This document shows positions 24,142-34,026 of a stretch of DNA of 46,965 nt, piece after piece. The translations under genes were made by a program, and so were the position numbers. Numbering within the stretch: position 1 is the stretch's first letter; each line of letters starts with the position of its first letter. Origin of the DNA: Rhodopseudomonas infernalis (GTDB taxonomy: Bacteria; Pseudomonadota; Alphaproteobacteria; Rhizobiales; Xanthobacteraceae). The notes below the pieces were generated by a model. It did no database searches, was not told where the DNA came from, and saw only the letters and a list, made by a program, of their open reading frames with translations. Location: NCBI RefSeq assembly GCF_022271405.1, contig NZ_JAJNAL010000039.1, forward strand, positions 1-46,965, in the 5' to 3' direction.

Positions 24142-24894
24142 ATGAGCTCCGTTCACCAACAGACGAAGGTTCCCGGGGTGTCATCCCCTCGGGGCCATGA
24201 GTTGCTAGATCGCATCGACTATCGCCTGGCGGACACGCCCGCCGCGAAGGAAGCGATCTACCAGCTGCGCTATCGTGCCTACCTTGACGAAGGCGCGATC
24301 GAGCCGAATGCAGACGGCCGCGTCACCGACGCGCACGACGACATGCCCAACTCCTGGGTGTTCGGGGTTCACGTCGACGGCGTGCTGTCCGGATCGATCC
24401 GTATCAGCGTTGCAACGCCGGCAATGCCGACGTCGCCGTCGGTCGACGTGTTTTCGGATGTCCTCGGGCCGGAACTTCAGAACGGCAAGGTGATCGTCGA
24501 TCCGACCCGGTTCGTTGCCGATCCCGATCGGATTCAGCGTATTCCCGAGCTGCCCTATGTGACGGTGCGGCTCGGCTACGTCGCCTGCTGCTACTTCGAC
24601 GCCGACATCGGTCTTGCCACGGTCAGGGCCGAGCACCAGGCGTTTTATCGCCGTGTCTTCCTGCAGAAGCCGCTATGCGAGCCGCGGTTGTTTCCGGGGT
24701 TGTTGAAGCCGGTCGGGCTGATGGCGGCTGACTATCGTGAGATCCGCGAGCGGGTCTACGCGCGCTTCCCATTCATGCGTTCCAGTGCATTCGAGCGACG
24801 GATGTTGTTCGGGCGGGCGGCCGACGCGCCAACGCTGCGCGCTGCGGATGCGCCCAACATGGCCCCGGCGAAATCGTCCGAATGCTACATCTGA
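24142..24894 (+). CDS. FeeM-like N-acyl amino acid synthase / GNAT-fold acyltransferase
   Basis: A 250-residue protein resembling the FeeM/autoinducer-synthase branch of the GNAT fold. FeeM-like marks are YQLRYRAYLDEGAIEPN (residues ~42-58), VDGVLSGSIRIS, KVIVDPTRFVADPD and AEHQAFYRRVF. FeeM enzymes join an acyl chain from acyl-ACP to an aromatic amino acid; the substrate here is unknown. GAGGTGC lies before ATG 24142. It follows the c-di-GMP gene after 157 bp and ends at a hairpin terminator. Confidence 0.8.
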   Translation: MSSVHQQTKVPGVSSPRGHELLDRIDYRLADTPAAKEAIYQLRYRAYLDEGAIEPNADGRVTDAHDDMPNSWVFGVHVDGVLSGSIRISVATPAMPTSPSVDVFSDVLGPELQNGKVIVDPTRFVADPDRIQRIPELPYVTVRLGYVACCYFDADIGLATVRAEHQAFYRRVFLQKPLCEPRLFPGLLKPVGLMAADYREIRERVYARFPFMRSSAFERRMLFGRAADAPTLRAADAPNMAPAKSSECYI

Positions 24895-24938
24895 CGATCG
24901 AGTAGCGACGCCCCGCAGATGTCAGGATGCCCTGAAGA

Positions 24939-24963
24939 GCCGCCGGCCTCCCGGCGGCCTTCT
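24939..24963 (+). terminator. Hairpin terminator after FeeM-like gene
   Basis: Perfect 8-bp arms GCCGCCGG / CCGGCGGC with loop CCTC are followed by CTTCT. The remaining ~270 bp to pal (to 25236) hold no gene; they contain a TTGACG box at 25161 but no clear -10. Confidence 0.65.
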
Positions 24964-25236
24964 GCTATTTGAAGTCGCCTTTTCGGATCTTGAGACGAAT
25001 GGCACGGGCCGCAGCCGCGACGTCGCTTCTTCAAAGTCGGAAAACGGGCCATTTGGGCGCTCGGCTTCACCTTGGCGCCATATTTGCACCCCATTAACCA
25101 TCGCGATTGCTTTTATCCGGTCGGGGGCATTTGATCGGAGCAGGCAACGTCTCATCAAGGTTGACGGAACGTTCGCTTAACCATCGCCCTGTAGACCGGA
25201 TGACAGTCCGAATATCGCGAGCGTGGAGGCTCCGGA

Positions 25237-25734
25237 ATGACACATCAAAAGCGAATCCTCCAGGGGATGAAGTTGGCCGCGGTGCTCGCGGTGGCCCTGT
25301 CGATGGGCGCTTGCGCGAACAACAAGACCGGGATGGGTGCCGACGGGGCTATGGCCAGCGCGGCGAGTCCGGGGAGCCAGCAGGATTTCGTCGTCAACGT
25401 CGGTGACCGCGTGTTCTTCGAAAGCGACCAGACCGACCTGTCGCCGCAGGCGATCGCGACGCTCGAGAAGCAGGCCCAGTGGCTGCAGACCTACAATCGG
25501 TACTCCTTCACGATCGAAGGCCATGCCGACGAGCGCGGCACCCGCGAATACAACATCGCTCTCGGTGCTCGGCGCGCCCAATCGGTCCGTAACTATCTCG
25601 CCTCGCGGGGCATCGATGCCTCGCGGATGCGAACGATCTCCTACGGCAAGGAGCGCCCGGTCGCGGTCTGTAACGACATCTCGTGCTGGTCGCAGAATCG
25701 CCGGGCCGTCACCGTGCTGAACGCCGGCGCCTGA
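25237..25734 (+). CDS. pal: Peptidoglycan-associated lipoprotein Pal
   Basis: A 165-residue outer-membrane lipoprotein. The signal peptide ends in the lipobox LSMGAC (Cys ~26), then a short linker and the OmpA-like peptidoglycan-binding domain (~55-160) with TIEGHADERGTREYNIALGARRA. Pal links the outer membrane to peptidoglycan and docks TolB. ATG 25237 keeps a positively charged n-region; an internal ATG (MKLAAV, 25267) is also possible. Confidence 0.97.
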   Translation: MTHQKRILQGMKLAAVLAVALSMGACANNKTGMGADGAMASAASPGSQQDFVVNVGDRVFFESDQTDLSPQAIATLEKQAQWLQTYNRYSFTIEGHADERGTREYNIALGARRAQSVRNYLASRGIDASRMRTISYGKERPVAVCNDISCWSQNRRAVTVLNAGA

Positions 25735-25760
25735 GCCCGTCTCGCCATAGATCCAGCGGA

Positions 25761-25787
25761 CGGCGCCTTCGGGCGCCGTTTTCGTTT
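25761..25787 (+). terminator. Rho-independent terminator after pal
   Basis: A 7-bp stem CGGCGCC / GGCGCCG with loop TTCG is followed by TTTTCGTTT, 26 bp past the pal stop. Pal may therefore be expressed separately from cpoB. Confidence 0.88.
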
Positions 25788-25913
25788 GCGGAGCTCGTCT
25801 CCGTTCCGACGCCCTGCGACCTTCGCACGTCGCCGTAGTCACATTTTAGGCGTAGTCCGGCGGTCAATCCGGCGCTACTAATCTGGCGCGCAATTCTCAA
25901 CCGTCGTGGCCCC

Positions 25914-26948
25914 ATGTCATCATTCTCCGTTTCTGCGCGCTGCCTCGTCGTCGTCGCGACGCTTGCTTTCGCCGCTCCTGCGCTGGCCCAGCAATATGGC
26001 GGCGAGGTCGATCCCGAAATTCGCGTTCAGCAGCTCGAGGAGCGCCTCCGCGCGCTCACCGGTCAGAACGAGGAGCTGCAATACCGCAATCGTCGCCTCG
26101 AAGAGCAGCTTCGAACCCTGCAGAGCGGCGCCGGCGCGCCGCCGGCCGCTGCGGGCAACGCCGCGCCGCCGCAGCCCGCCCAACAGCCGCCGGTCTATAG
26201 CCCGCCGCAGCAGCAGTCCCCGGGCTATGGTCAGCCTCAGCAGGGCGGAGCCTATGGTCAGCAGCCTTATGGCCAGCAGCCACAGGCGCCGATCGTGCAG
26301 GAGCAGCCTGCCGCTCCGGCGCCGACCGGTCGGCGGCGCGGCGACGCGTTCGATCCGAGCCAGAATCCGCAGGCGCCGGGCGTGCCGCGCGCGCTCGGCG
26401 GCGGTCAGCTGCCGATGCCGGCGGAGCAAGGGCAGGGCCGTGCGGGTGAGCCGATCGACCTGTCGAACAACCCGGCAGGCCGCTATCCGGACGCCGGCGC
26501 GCAGCCGCCACGCGGCGGTGGAGCCGCCCCGGCCGGCGGCGGGCTGACGACGCTGCCGCCCTCCGCGACCCCGCGGGACGAATTCGATCTCGGCATCGGC
26601 TACATGCAGCGCCGCGACTATGCGCTCGCCGAAGAGACGATGCGTAACTTCACCACGAAATATCCCAACGATGCGCTGACTCCTGATGCGCAATACTGGC
26701 TCGGCGAGAGCTTTTATCAGCGCCAGATGTATCGCGACGCCGCCGAGGCCTTCCTGTCCGTGACCAGCAAATACGACAAGTCCGGCAAGGCGGCCGACGC
26801 GCTGCTGCGGCTCGGCCAGTCGTTGTCGGCGCTGAAGGAAAAGGAAGCTGCCTGCGCCGCGCTGGGCGAGATCGGCCGCAAATATCCCAAGGCTTCGGCC
26901 GGGGTGAAGCGGGCGGTCGAGGCCGAGCAGAAGAAGCTGAAGTGCTGA
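25914..26948 (+). CDS. cpoB: Cell division coordinator CpoB (YbgF)
   Basis: A 344-residue periplasmic protein. The Sec signal ends APALAQ (~26), followed by a coiled-coil (PEIRVQQLEERLRAL ... NRRLEEQLRTL, ~33-70), a Gln/Pro/Gly-rich linker (~75-215) and C-terminal TPR repeats (~220-344; EFDLGIGYMQRRDYALAEETM). CpoB/YbgF coordinates the Tol machine with peptidoglycan synthesis at division. The linker is much longer than in E. coli. Confidence 0.94.
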   Translation: MSSFSVSARCLVVVATLAFAAPALAQQYGGEVDPEIRVQQLEERLRALTGQNEELQYRNRRLEEQLRTLQSGAGAPPAAAGNAAPPQPAQQPPVYSPPQQQSPGYGQPQQGGAYGQQPYGQQPQAPIVQEQPAAPAPTGRRRGDAFDPSQNPQAPGVPRALGGGQLPMPAEQGQGRAGEPIDLSNNPAGRYPDAGAQPPRGGGAAPAGGGLTTLPPSATPRDEFDLGIGYMQRRDYALAEETMRNFTTKYPNDALTPDAQYWLGESFYQRQMYRDAAEAFLSVTSKYDKSGKAADALLRLGQSLSALKEKEAACAALGEIGRKYPKASAGVKRAVEAEQKKLKC

Positions 26949-26996
26949 ACTGAAGCTCCGGGGCGCCGGAGCGGATTTTCGGGGATCACGCCGCTG

Positions 26997-28055
26997 ATGT
27001 CCGGATCAGATGAGGGGACGATTTCGGCGCGCGACGCGAGCCGTCTGTTCGCCAATTGGAAAGCGGCGCCCGGTATCGTACTCGCCGTCTCCGGCGGACC
27101 GGATTCTGTGGCGCTGATGTGGCTCGCCGCGCGCTGGCGCCGGAGCCTCAAGCGTGGCCCGACGCTGTCCGTCGTCACCGTCGATCATGGCCTACGCCCC
27201 GCCGCAGCCCGGGAGGCGCGGACCGTCAAGCAGCTCGCGCACTCGCTCGATCTGCCGCACCGGACGCTGCGCTGGACCGGCGATAAGCCGGCCTCCGGTC
27301 TGCCCGCTGCCGCGCGAGAGGCGCGCTATCGCCTGCTGACGCGTGCGGCCAAAGCGTTGGGCGCAAGCCACATCATGACGGCGCACACCCGCGACGATCA
27401 GGCCGAGACCGTGCTGATGCGGTTGGCGCGCGGCAGCGGCATCGCCGGGCTGGCGGCGATGGCACGGGAAACTCCGCGCGACGGGGTGGTGCTGGCGCGC
27501 CCGTTGCTGGATGTCCCGAAACAGCGATTGATCGCCACGCTGGCCAGGGCAGGGCTCGACTTCGCCACCGATCCGAGCAACTCCGACCCGCGCTTCACGC
27601 GTCCGCGGCTGCGCGAACTGCTGCCGCTGTTGGCTGCCGAGGGATGCGATGCACACAGCCTCGCCCGGTTCGCGGCCCGGGCGGCCCGTGCCGATCAGGC
27701 GCTGGAATTGCTGACTGACGGCGCGGAACAATATCTGTCGGTCCGCAGCGCTGGACATCTTGTCCAAGGCTACGACGCCAAGGCGTTCTGCGGCCTCGCG
27801 GCCGAAATCCGCGTCCGCCTGCTGCTCCGCTTCCTGGGACGTGTCGGCTATGAGGGACGGCCCGAACTCGGCAAGGTCGAAGCGCTCGCGGAGGCGCTCC
27901 GGAGCGCCGCAGAGGCTCGCGCAGATCGTGGACAAATCAAGCTGAAACAGACGCTTGCCGGCGCCGTGATCACCTTGACGGCGGACCGCCTGCTGATCAC
28001 TCCGGCGCCGCCTCGGCGGCGCAAAGCCGGTACAGCCGCAGACACACCTAGGTAA
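26997..28055 (+). CDS. tilS: tRNA(Ile)-lysidine synthase TilS
   Basis: A 352-residue N-type ATP-pyrophosphatase with PP-loop Ser32-Gly-Gly-Pro-Asp-Ser37 (LAVSGGPDSVAL). The family segments are VDHGLRPAAAREA, TAHTRDDQAETVLMRLARGSG and DPSNSDPRFTRPRLR. It converts C34 of the CAU-anticodon tRNA-Ile to lysidine and is essential in most bacteria. ATG 26997 lies 48 nt after cpoB. The C-terminal part is shorter than in E. coli TilS, as is usual in alphaproteobacteria. Confidence 0.95.
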   Translation: MSGSDEGTISARDASRLFANWKAAPGIVLAVSGGPDSVALMWLAARWRRSLKRGPTLSVVTVDHGLRPAAAREARTVKQLAHSLDLPHRTLRWTGDKPASGLPAAAREARYRLLTRAAKALGASHIMTAHTRDDQAETVLMRLARGSGIAGLAAMARETPRDGVVLARPLLDVPKQRLIATLARAGLDFATDPSNSDPRFTRPRLRELLPLLAAEGCDAHSLARFAARAARADQALELLTDGAEQYLSVRSAGHLVQGYDAKAFCGLAAEIRVRLLLRFLGRVGYEGRPELGKVEALAEALRSAAEARADRGQIKLKQTLAGAVITLTADRLLITPAPPRRRKAGTAADTPR

Positions 28056-28137
28056 CCACCTGGGAAAAACAGCACGCCCTCGCCGGGATTTGAGCCGTAA
28101 GGCGTCTAAATTGCGCTAAATAGTCCCGTCAGCTTCT

Positions 28138-28166
28138 CTTGGCAGCGCGCCGTGTGACACCTAGAT
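28138..28166 (+). promoter_or_regulatory. Candidate heat-shock (RpoH) promoter of ftsH
   Basis: CTTG (28138-28141), 18 bp, then CCTAGAT (28160-28166), close to the alphaproteobacterial RpoH pattern CTTG-N17/18-CYTATNT (one mismatch in the -10). It lies about 80 bp before the ftsH start, and ftsH is a known heat-shock gene. Confidence 0.5.
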
Positions 28167-28246
28167 TGTGGGCTAGCCGGTCCGGGAGTCCCTGACGGCT
28201 CACCCGGGCCAACGGTCGCGATCCGCGCGACCAATAAGGAAGACCG

Positions 28247-30163
<1,917 letters not shown>

Positions 30164-30187
30164 TCGCCGGACAGCAATGAGATCGAA

Positions 30188-30213
30188 AACGCGGCGGAAA
30201 CGCCGCGTTTTTT
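30188..30213 (+). terminator. Rho-independent terminator after ftsH
   Basis: A 9-bp stem AACGCGGCG / CGCCGCGTT with tetraloop GAAA runs into TTTTGTT, 25 bp past the ftsH stop. It closes the tol-pal-ftsH region. Confidence 0.93.
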
Positions 30214-30307
30214 GTTGCCGGTCGGGCGGGCCGGGCAGGGCTGCGCGCTGGCGACTTGACCGGACTAAGCGAAGCGGTCAGGCGTGGGTGGCCATGCGGA
30301 AGCTGTC

Positions 30308-31045
30308 ATGACCACTCACATCACCAAAGCCCCGGCCTATTGGTCGCGCGAGGCGATCTGGCCGGGGATCGTCGCGATCGGCCCGATGCTGCCGGGCACG
30401 CTGGCGTTCGGCATGGCGTTCGGAGCGCTGTGCGCCCAAAAGAATTTTACGCTGGCCGAAGTCGAAATCATGATGGCGACGGTCTATGGCGGGCTGTCGC
30501 AATTCGTCGCCGTGCAGTCCTGGCCGGAGACGCTGACGCCATGGACAATCGCGACGCTGGCGCTGCTCACCACCACGGTCAACATCCGCTTCTTCCTGAT
30601 GACCGCGTCGATGCGGCCATGGTTCGGCACGCTGCCGCCGTGGCAGTCCTATCCGGCGATGCTGCTGGTGACCGACGGCGGCTGGCTGGCCGCGATGCGC
30701 TATCGCGAGCACGGCGGCGCCAACGCGACATTCTACGTCGCCGGCGGGCTGGTGTTGTACTTCGTCTGGCTGATCTCTTCGATCCCCGGATTTCTGCTCG
30801 CCGAGCAACTATCGGATCCGAAGAAATTCGGCGTCGACCTGGCGATGCCGGCGTTCTTCGCCGCGATGCTGGTGCCGGCCTGGAAGGGCGCGCGGCGCGC
30901 GATTCCGTGGGCTGTATCGGGCGCGGTTGCGCTCGCGGTGCATTGGCTGACGCCGGGCTACTGGTTCATCATCGCCGGCGCGCTGTCGGGCGCACTCAGC
31001 GCCGGCCTGATGGACGAGCCGCCGCCGCGGCAGCCGCAGGCGTGA
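30308..31045 (+). CDS. azlC: AzlC-family branched-chain amino acid exporter, large subunit
   Basis: A 245-residue polytopic membrane protein (about six helices). AzlC-type features are GIVAIGPMLPGTLAFGMAFGAL and TLALLTTTVNIRFFLMTASMRPWF. AzlC with AzlD exports branched-chain amino acids or analogues in B. subtilis and relatives (YgaZH in E. coli). ATG 30308 is used; its end overlaps azlD by GTGA. Confidence 0.9.
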   Translation: MTTHITKAPAYWSREAIWPGIVAIGPMLPGTLAFGMAFGALCAQKNFTLAEVEIMMATVYGGLSQFVAVQSWPETLTPWTIATLALLTTTVNIRFFLMTASMRPWFGTLPPWQSYPAMLLVTDGGWLAAMRYREHGGANATFYVAGGLVLYFVWLISSIPGFLLAEQLSDPKKFGVDLAMPAFFAAMLVPAWKGARRAIPWAVSGAVALAVHWLTPGYWFIIAGALSGALSAGLMDEPPPRQPQA

Positions 31046-31359
31046 GCGAGATGCTGCACAGCGACGTGATGATCGCATTCGCGGTGATGACGGCGGTGAC
31101 CGTCGCGTCGCGGCTCGGCGGCTTTTGGCTGATGGGCTACGTCAACGTCACCCCGCGGGTGCGGCGGATGCTGGATGCGTTGCCGGGATCGATCATCGTC
31201 GCCGCAGCGCTTCCGGTCGCCGTCAAGGGCGGCCCGATCGTGATGATCGCGTTGGCGGCCGCCATCGCCATCAGCATCCTCCGGCGCAATGATTTTCTGG
31301 CCGTCGCGACCGGTATGTTGGTAGCGACTCTGGCTCGCGCAGCCGGCTTTGGCGGCTAG
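31042..31359 (+). CDS. azlD: AzlD-family branched-chain amino acid exporter, small subunit
   Basis: A 105-residue membrane protein with about three to four helices (AFAVMTAVTVASRLGGFWLM, LPGSIIVAAALPVAV, IVMIALAAAIAISIL), matching AzlD/YgaH. The start is GTG 31042, overlapping the azlC stop; ATG 31051 would be three residues shorter. The pair forms one exporter. Confidence 0.88.
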   Translation: MSEMLHSDVMIAFAVMTAVTVASRLGGFWLMGYVNVTPRVRRMLDALPGSIIVAAALPVAVKGGPIVMIALAAAIAISILRRNDFLAVATGMLVATLARAAGFGG

Positions 31360-31407
31360 TCGGCTGGAGTGCTATTCACTCGTTGCTGTAAAGGCTTGCC
31401 TTCGCGT

Positions 31408-31423
31408 CTGAATAGGTGTTCAG
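31408..31423 (+). promoter_or_regulatory. Inverted repeat CTGAA-N6-TTCAG upstream of tetR
   Basis: CTGAATAGGTGTTCAG (31408-31423) has 5-bp arms and is 16 bp long, a common TetR operator size. It lies between azlD and the tetR gene starting 31551, inside an AT-richer stretch that should hold the tetR promoter. It is probably an autoregulatory site. The rest of 31360-31550 holds no gene. Confidence 0.5.
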
Positions 31424-31550
31424 TTTTTTCGACTGATTTGGCAGCGGGCGCTCGCAGTCTCGAGACCCACCCGTGCTCCAAGATCTTGATAAGCGACGAC
31501 TTTCCGGTCCCCTCAGGATCGGACGCGCCGGATTCCGGAACGAGAGCGCC

Positions 31551-32225
31551 ATGGTTTATCGGCGGACCCATCAGGTCGTGAAGCGGCTGGCTGCACGGCG
31601 CAGTGCGATCATTGCGGCGGCGCGCGAGACCGCGGAGGAAGGTGGCATGGCGGCGGTGCAGATCGCGCCGGTCGCCAGCCGGGCCAAAGTTGCGGCCGGA
31701 ACTGTGTACCGCTACTTCCCCTCCAAATCCGACCTGATCTCCGAACTGATCGCCGAGGTTTCGCGCGACGAACTCGCCGCCATCCGGCGCGCGGCCGATG
31801 CTGCGCCGGGGCCGTCCTCCGCGCTGGCCGCGGCGGTGACGACGGTCGCAGTCCATGTGCTGTCGCATCGCAAGCTGGCGTGGGGGATTCTGGCCGAGCC
31901 GGTCGACGTCGATGTCACCGCCTCGCGGCTTGCGAGCCGTCGCGAGATCGCCGGCGAGATCGAGTTGCGGATTACGGCCGCTGTGCGGGCCGGGCACTTG
32001 CCGGCGCAGGATACGGCCTTGGCGGCGACGGCGCTGCTCGGCGCCGTGCACGAGTCGCTGGTCGGGCCGTTGGCGCCCGACAATCTCGACGATCCGGCCA
32101 AACTACGTGATGCAGTGCAAACCGTGACGCTGCTGGCGCTGCGTGCCGTCGGCGTGATGGACGCTCGCGCCCGCGGGCTGGTGGTTCAGGCCGTGGTGCC
32201 GTCCCGGACCCTCGTCGGCGCTTAG
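31551..32225 (+). CDS. TetR-family transcriptional regulator
   Basis: A 224-residue TetR repressor. The HTH is VQIAPVASRAKVAAGTVYRYFPSKSDLISELIAEV (residues ~37-70), followed by an all-helical ligand domain. ATG 31551 (MVYRRTHQVV) is preferred to an upstream in-frame start at 31473. It lies between azlCD and glcDEF on the same strand and may control either. The only candidate operator visible is CTGAA-N6-TTCAG at 31408. The effector is unknown. Confidence 0.85.
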   Translation: MVYRRTHQVVKRLAARRSAIIAAARETAEEGGMAAVQIAPVASRAKVAAGTVYRYFPSKSDLISELIAEVSRDELAAIRRAADAAPGPSSALAAAVTTVAVHVLSHRKLAWGILAEPVDVDVTASRLASRREIAGEIELRITAAVRAGHLPAQDTALAATALLGAVHESLVGPLAPDNLDDPAKLRDAVQTVTLLALRAVGVMDARARGLVVQAVVPSRTLVGA

Positions 32226-32366
32226 TCGGTTCCGAAACAATCCGTTTGCCGAATGGAAGAGCTCTAAGTAAGGGTTGAGAGCGTACGCCGCTGCTCGTGC
32301 CGGCTTAGTCGATGCGGAGACGCCGCCGTTGCCACGGCCGAAGCCGGGTTCGCGCAGGAGTTCCTG

Positions 32367-33860
32367 ATGACCATTCTGATGCCGGAGCCCGATCAGGCCG
32401 TGCTGGCCCGCCGCGACGAGATCGTGGCGGCGCTGCGCAAAATCGTGCCGGGCGAGGGCACCATCTCCAGCGCCGCCGAGATGAAGCCCTATGAGTCCGA
32501 CGGGCTGATGGCGTATCGCCAGCCGCCGATGGTGGTGGTGCTGCCGAGCACGACCCAACAGGTCTCCGAGGTGCTGCGCTATTGTCATCAGCACGGCATC
32601 AAGGTGGTGCCGCGCGGCTCAGGCACGTCGCTGTCCGGCGGCGCGCTGCCGCTCGCCGATGCGGTGCTGCTCGGCCTCGGCAAGTTCAAGCGCATCCGCG
32701 AAATCGATTTCGACAACCGCGCCGTGGTGGTCGAGCCCGGCGTCACCAATCTGGCGATCAGCCAGGCGGTCGATCACGCCGGCTTCTACTACGCGCCCGA
32801 TCCGTCGTCGCAGATCGCCTGCTCGATCGGCGGCAACATCGCGGAGAATTCCGGCGGCGTGCACTGCCTGAAATACGGCATGACCACCAACAACGTGCTC
32901 GGCTGCGAGATCGTGCTGATGAACGGCGAGATCCTGCGGATCGGCGGCAAATGCGCAGAGAACGCCGGCTACGATTTGATGGGCGTGATCACCGGCTCCG
33001 AAGGTCTGCTTGGCGTCGTCACTGAGGTCACCGTGCGCATCCTGCGCAAGCCGGAGACGGCGCGGGCCCTGATGGTCGGCTTCACCGATGTCGAAGCCGC
33101 CGGGCAGTGCGTCGCCGATATCATCTCGGCCGGCATCATCCCGGGCGGCATGGAGATGATGGACCGGCCGGCGATCCACGCCGCCGAGGCTTTCGTGCAC
33201 GCCGGCTATCCGCTCGACGTCGAGGCGCTGCTGATCATCGAACTCGACGGCCCGCAGGTCGAAGTCGACGAACTGATCACGCGCGTCGAGACCATTGCGC
33301 TGGGGTGCGGCTCGACTACGTGCCAGATCTCGACCAGCGAGCAGGAGCGCCTGTTGTTCTGGTCCGGCCGCAAGGCGGCGTTCCCGGCGGTGGGCCGGAT
33401 CTCGCCCGACTATCTGTGCATGGACGGCACCATCCCGCGCGCGCAGCTGCCGCTGGTGCTGCGGCGGATGAACGAGATGTCCGAAAAATACGGCCTGCGC
33501 GTCGCCAATGTGTTCCACGCCGGCGACGGCAATCTGCATCCGCTGATCCTGTACGATGCCAATCAGCCCGGCGAGCAGGACCGCGCCGAAGCCTTCGGCG
33601 CCGACATCCTGCGGCTGTGCGTCGAGGTCGGCGGCGTGCTGACCGGCGAGCACGGCGTCGGCATCGAGAAGCGCGACCTGATGCCGGAGATGTTCTCCGA
33701 TATCGATCTCAATCAGCAGCAGCGCCTGAAATGCGCGTTCGACGCCGACGGCCTGCTCAATCCCGGCAAGGTGTTTCCGACCCTGCACCGCTGCGCCGAA
33801 CTCGGCCGCATGCACGTGCACGGCGGAAAGCTGCCGTTCCCGGACCTTCCGCGGTTCTGA
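32367..33860 (+). CDS. glcD: Glycolate oxidase subunit GlcD (FAD-linked)
   Basis: A 497-residue FAD-binding protein of the 2-hydroxyacid/lactate oxidase group. The PCMH FAD domain includes VVPRGSGTSLSGGALP (~residues 82-97) and SIGGNIAENSGGVHCLKYG. The C-terminal FAD-linked oxidase domain has NVFHAGDGNLHPLI and GGVLTGEHGVGIEKRD. GlcD oxidises glycolate to glyoxylate with GlcE and GlcF. CAGGAG precedes ATG 32367. First of glcDEF. Confidence 0.95.
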   Translation: MTILMPEPDQAVLARRDEIVAALRKIVPGEGTISSAAEMKPYESDGLMAYRQPPMVVVLPSTTQQVSEVLRYCHQHGIKVVPRGSGTSLSGGALPLADAVLLGLGKFKRIREIDFDNRAVVVEPGVTNLAISQAVDHAGFYYAPDPSSQIACSIGGNIAENSGGVHCLKYGMTTNNVLGCEIVLMNGEILRIGGKCAENAGYDLMGVITGSEGLLGVVTEVTVRILRKPETARALMVGFTDVEAAGQCVADIISAGIIPGGMEMMDRPAIHAAEAFVHAGYPLDVEALLIIELDGPQVEVDELITRVETIALGCGSTTCQISTSEQERLLFWSGRKAAFPAVGRISPDYLCMDGTIPRAQLPLVLRRMNEMSEKYGLRVANVFHAGDGNLHPLILYDANQPGEQDRAEAFGADILRLCVEVGGVLTGEHGVGIEKRDLMPEMFSDIDLNQQQRLKCAFDADGLLNPGKVFPTLHRCAELGRMHVHGGKLPFPDLPRF

Positions 33861-33903
33861 AGTTGATAGTTCGATCGGCGATGTACGAAGCACAGCCTCT
33901 CGA

Positions 33904-33985
33904 CGTCATTGCGAGCGGAGCGAAGCAATCCAGCGCCGCGCGCGCGGCGTGGATTGCTTCGTCGCTATCGCTCCTCGCAATGACG
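33904..33985. repeat. Dispersed inverted repeat, CGTCATTGCGAG type (family B)
   Basis: The 82-bp element opens CGTCATTGCGAGCGGAGCGA and ends with the complement, TCGCTCCTCGCAATGACG. A second inverted pair lies inside (GAAGCAATCCA / TGGATTGCTTC). It is inserted between glcD and glcE, within one operon. A longer relative is at 43654. Confidence 0.92.
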
Positions 33986-34026
33986 GTCGAGGATTTGCCC
34001 CCGATTTTGAAGGACGAAAGCCGCCC

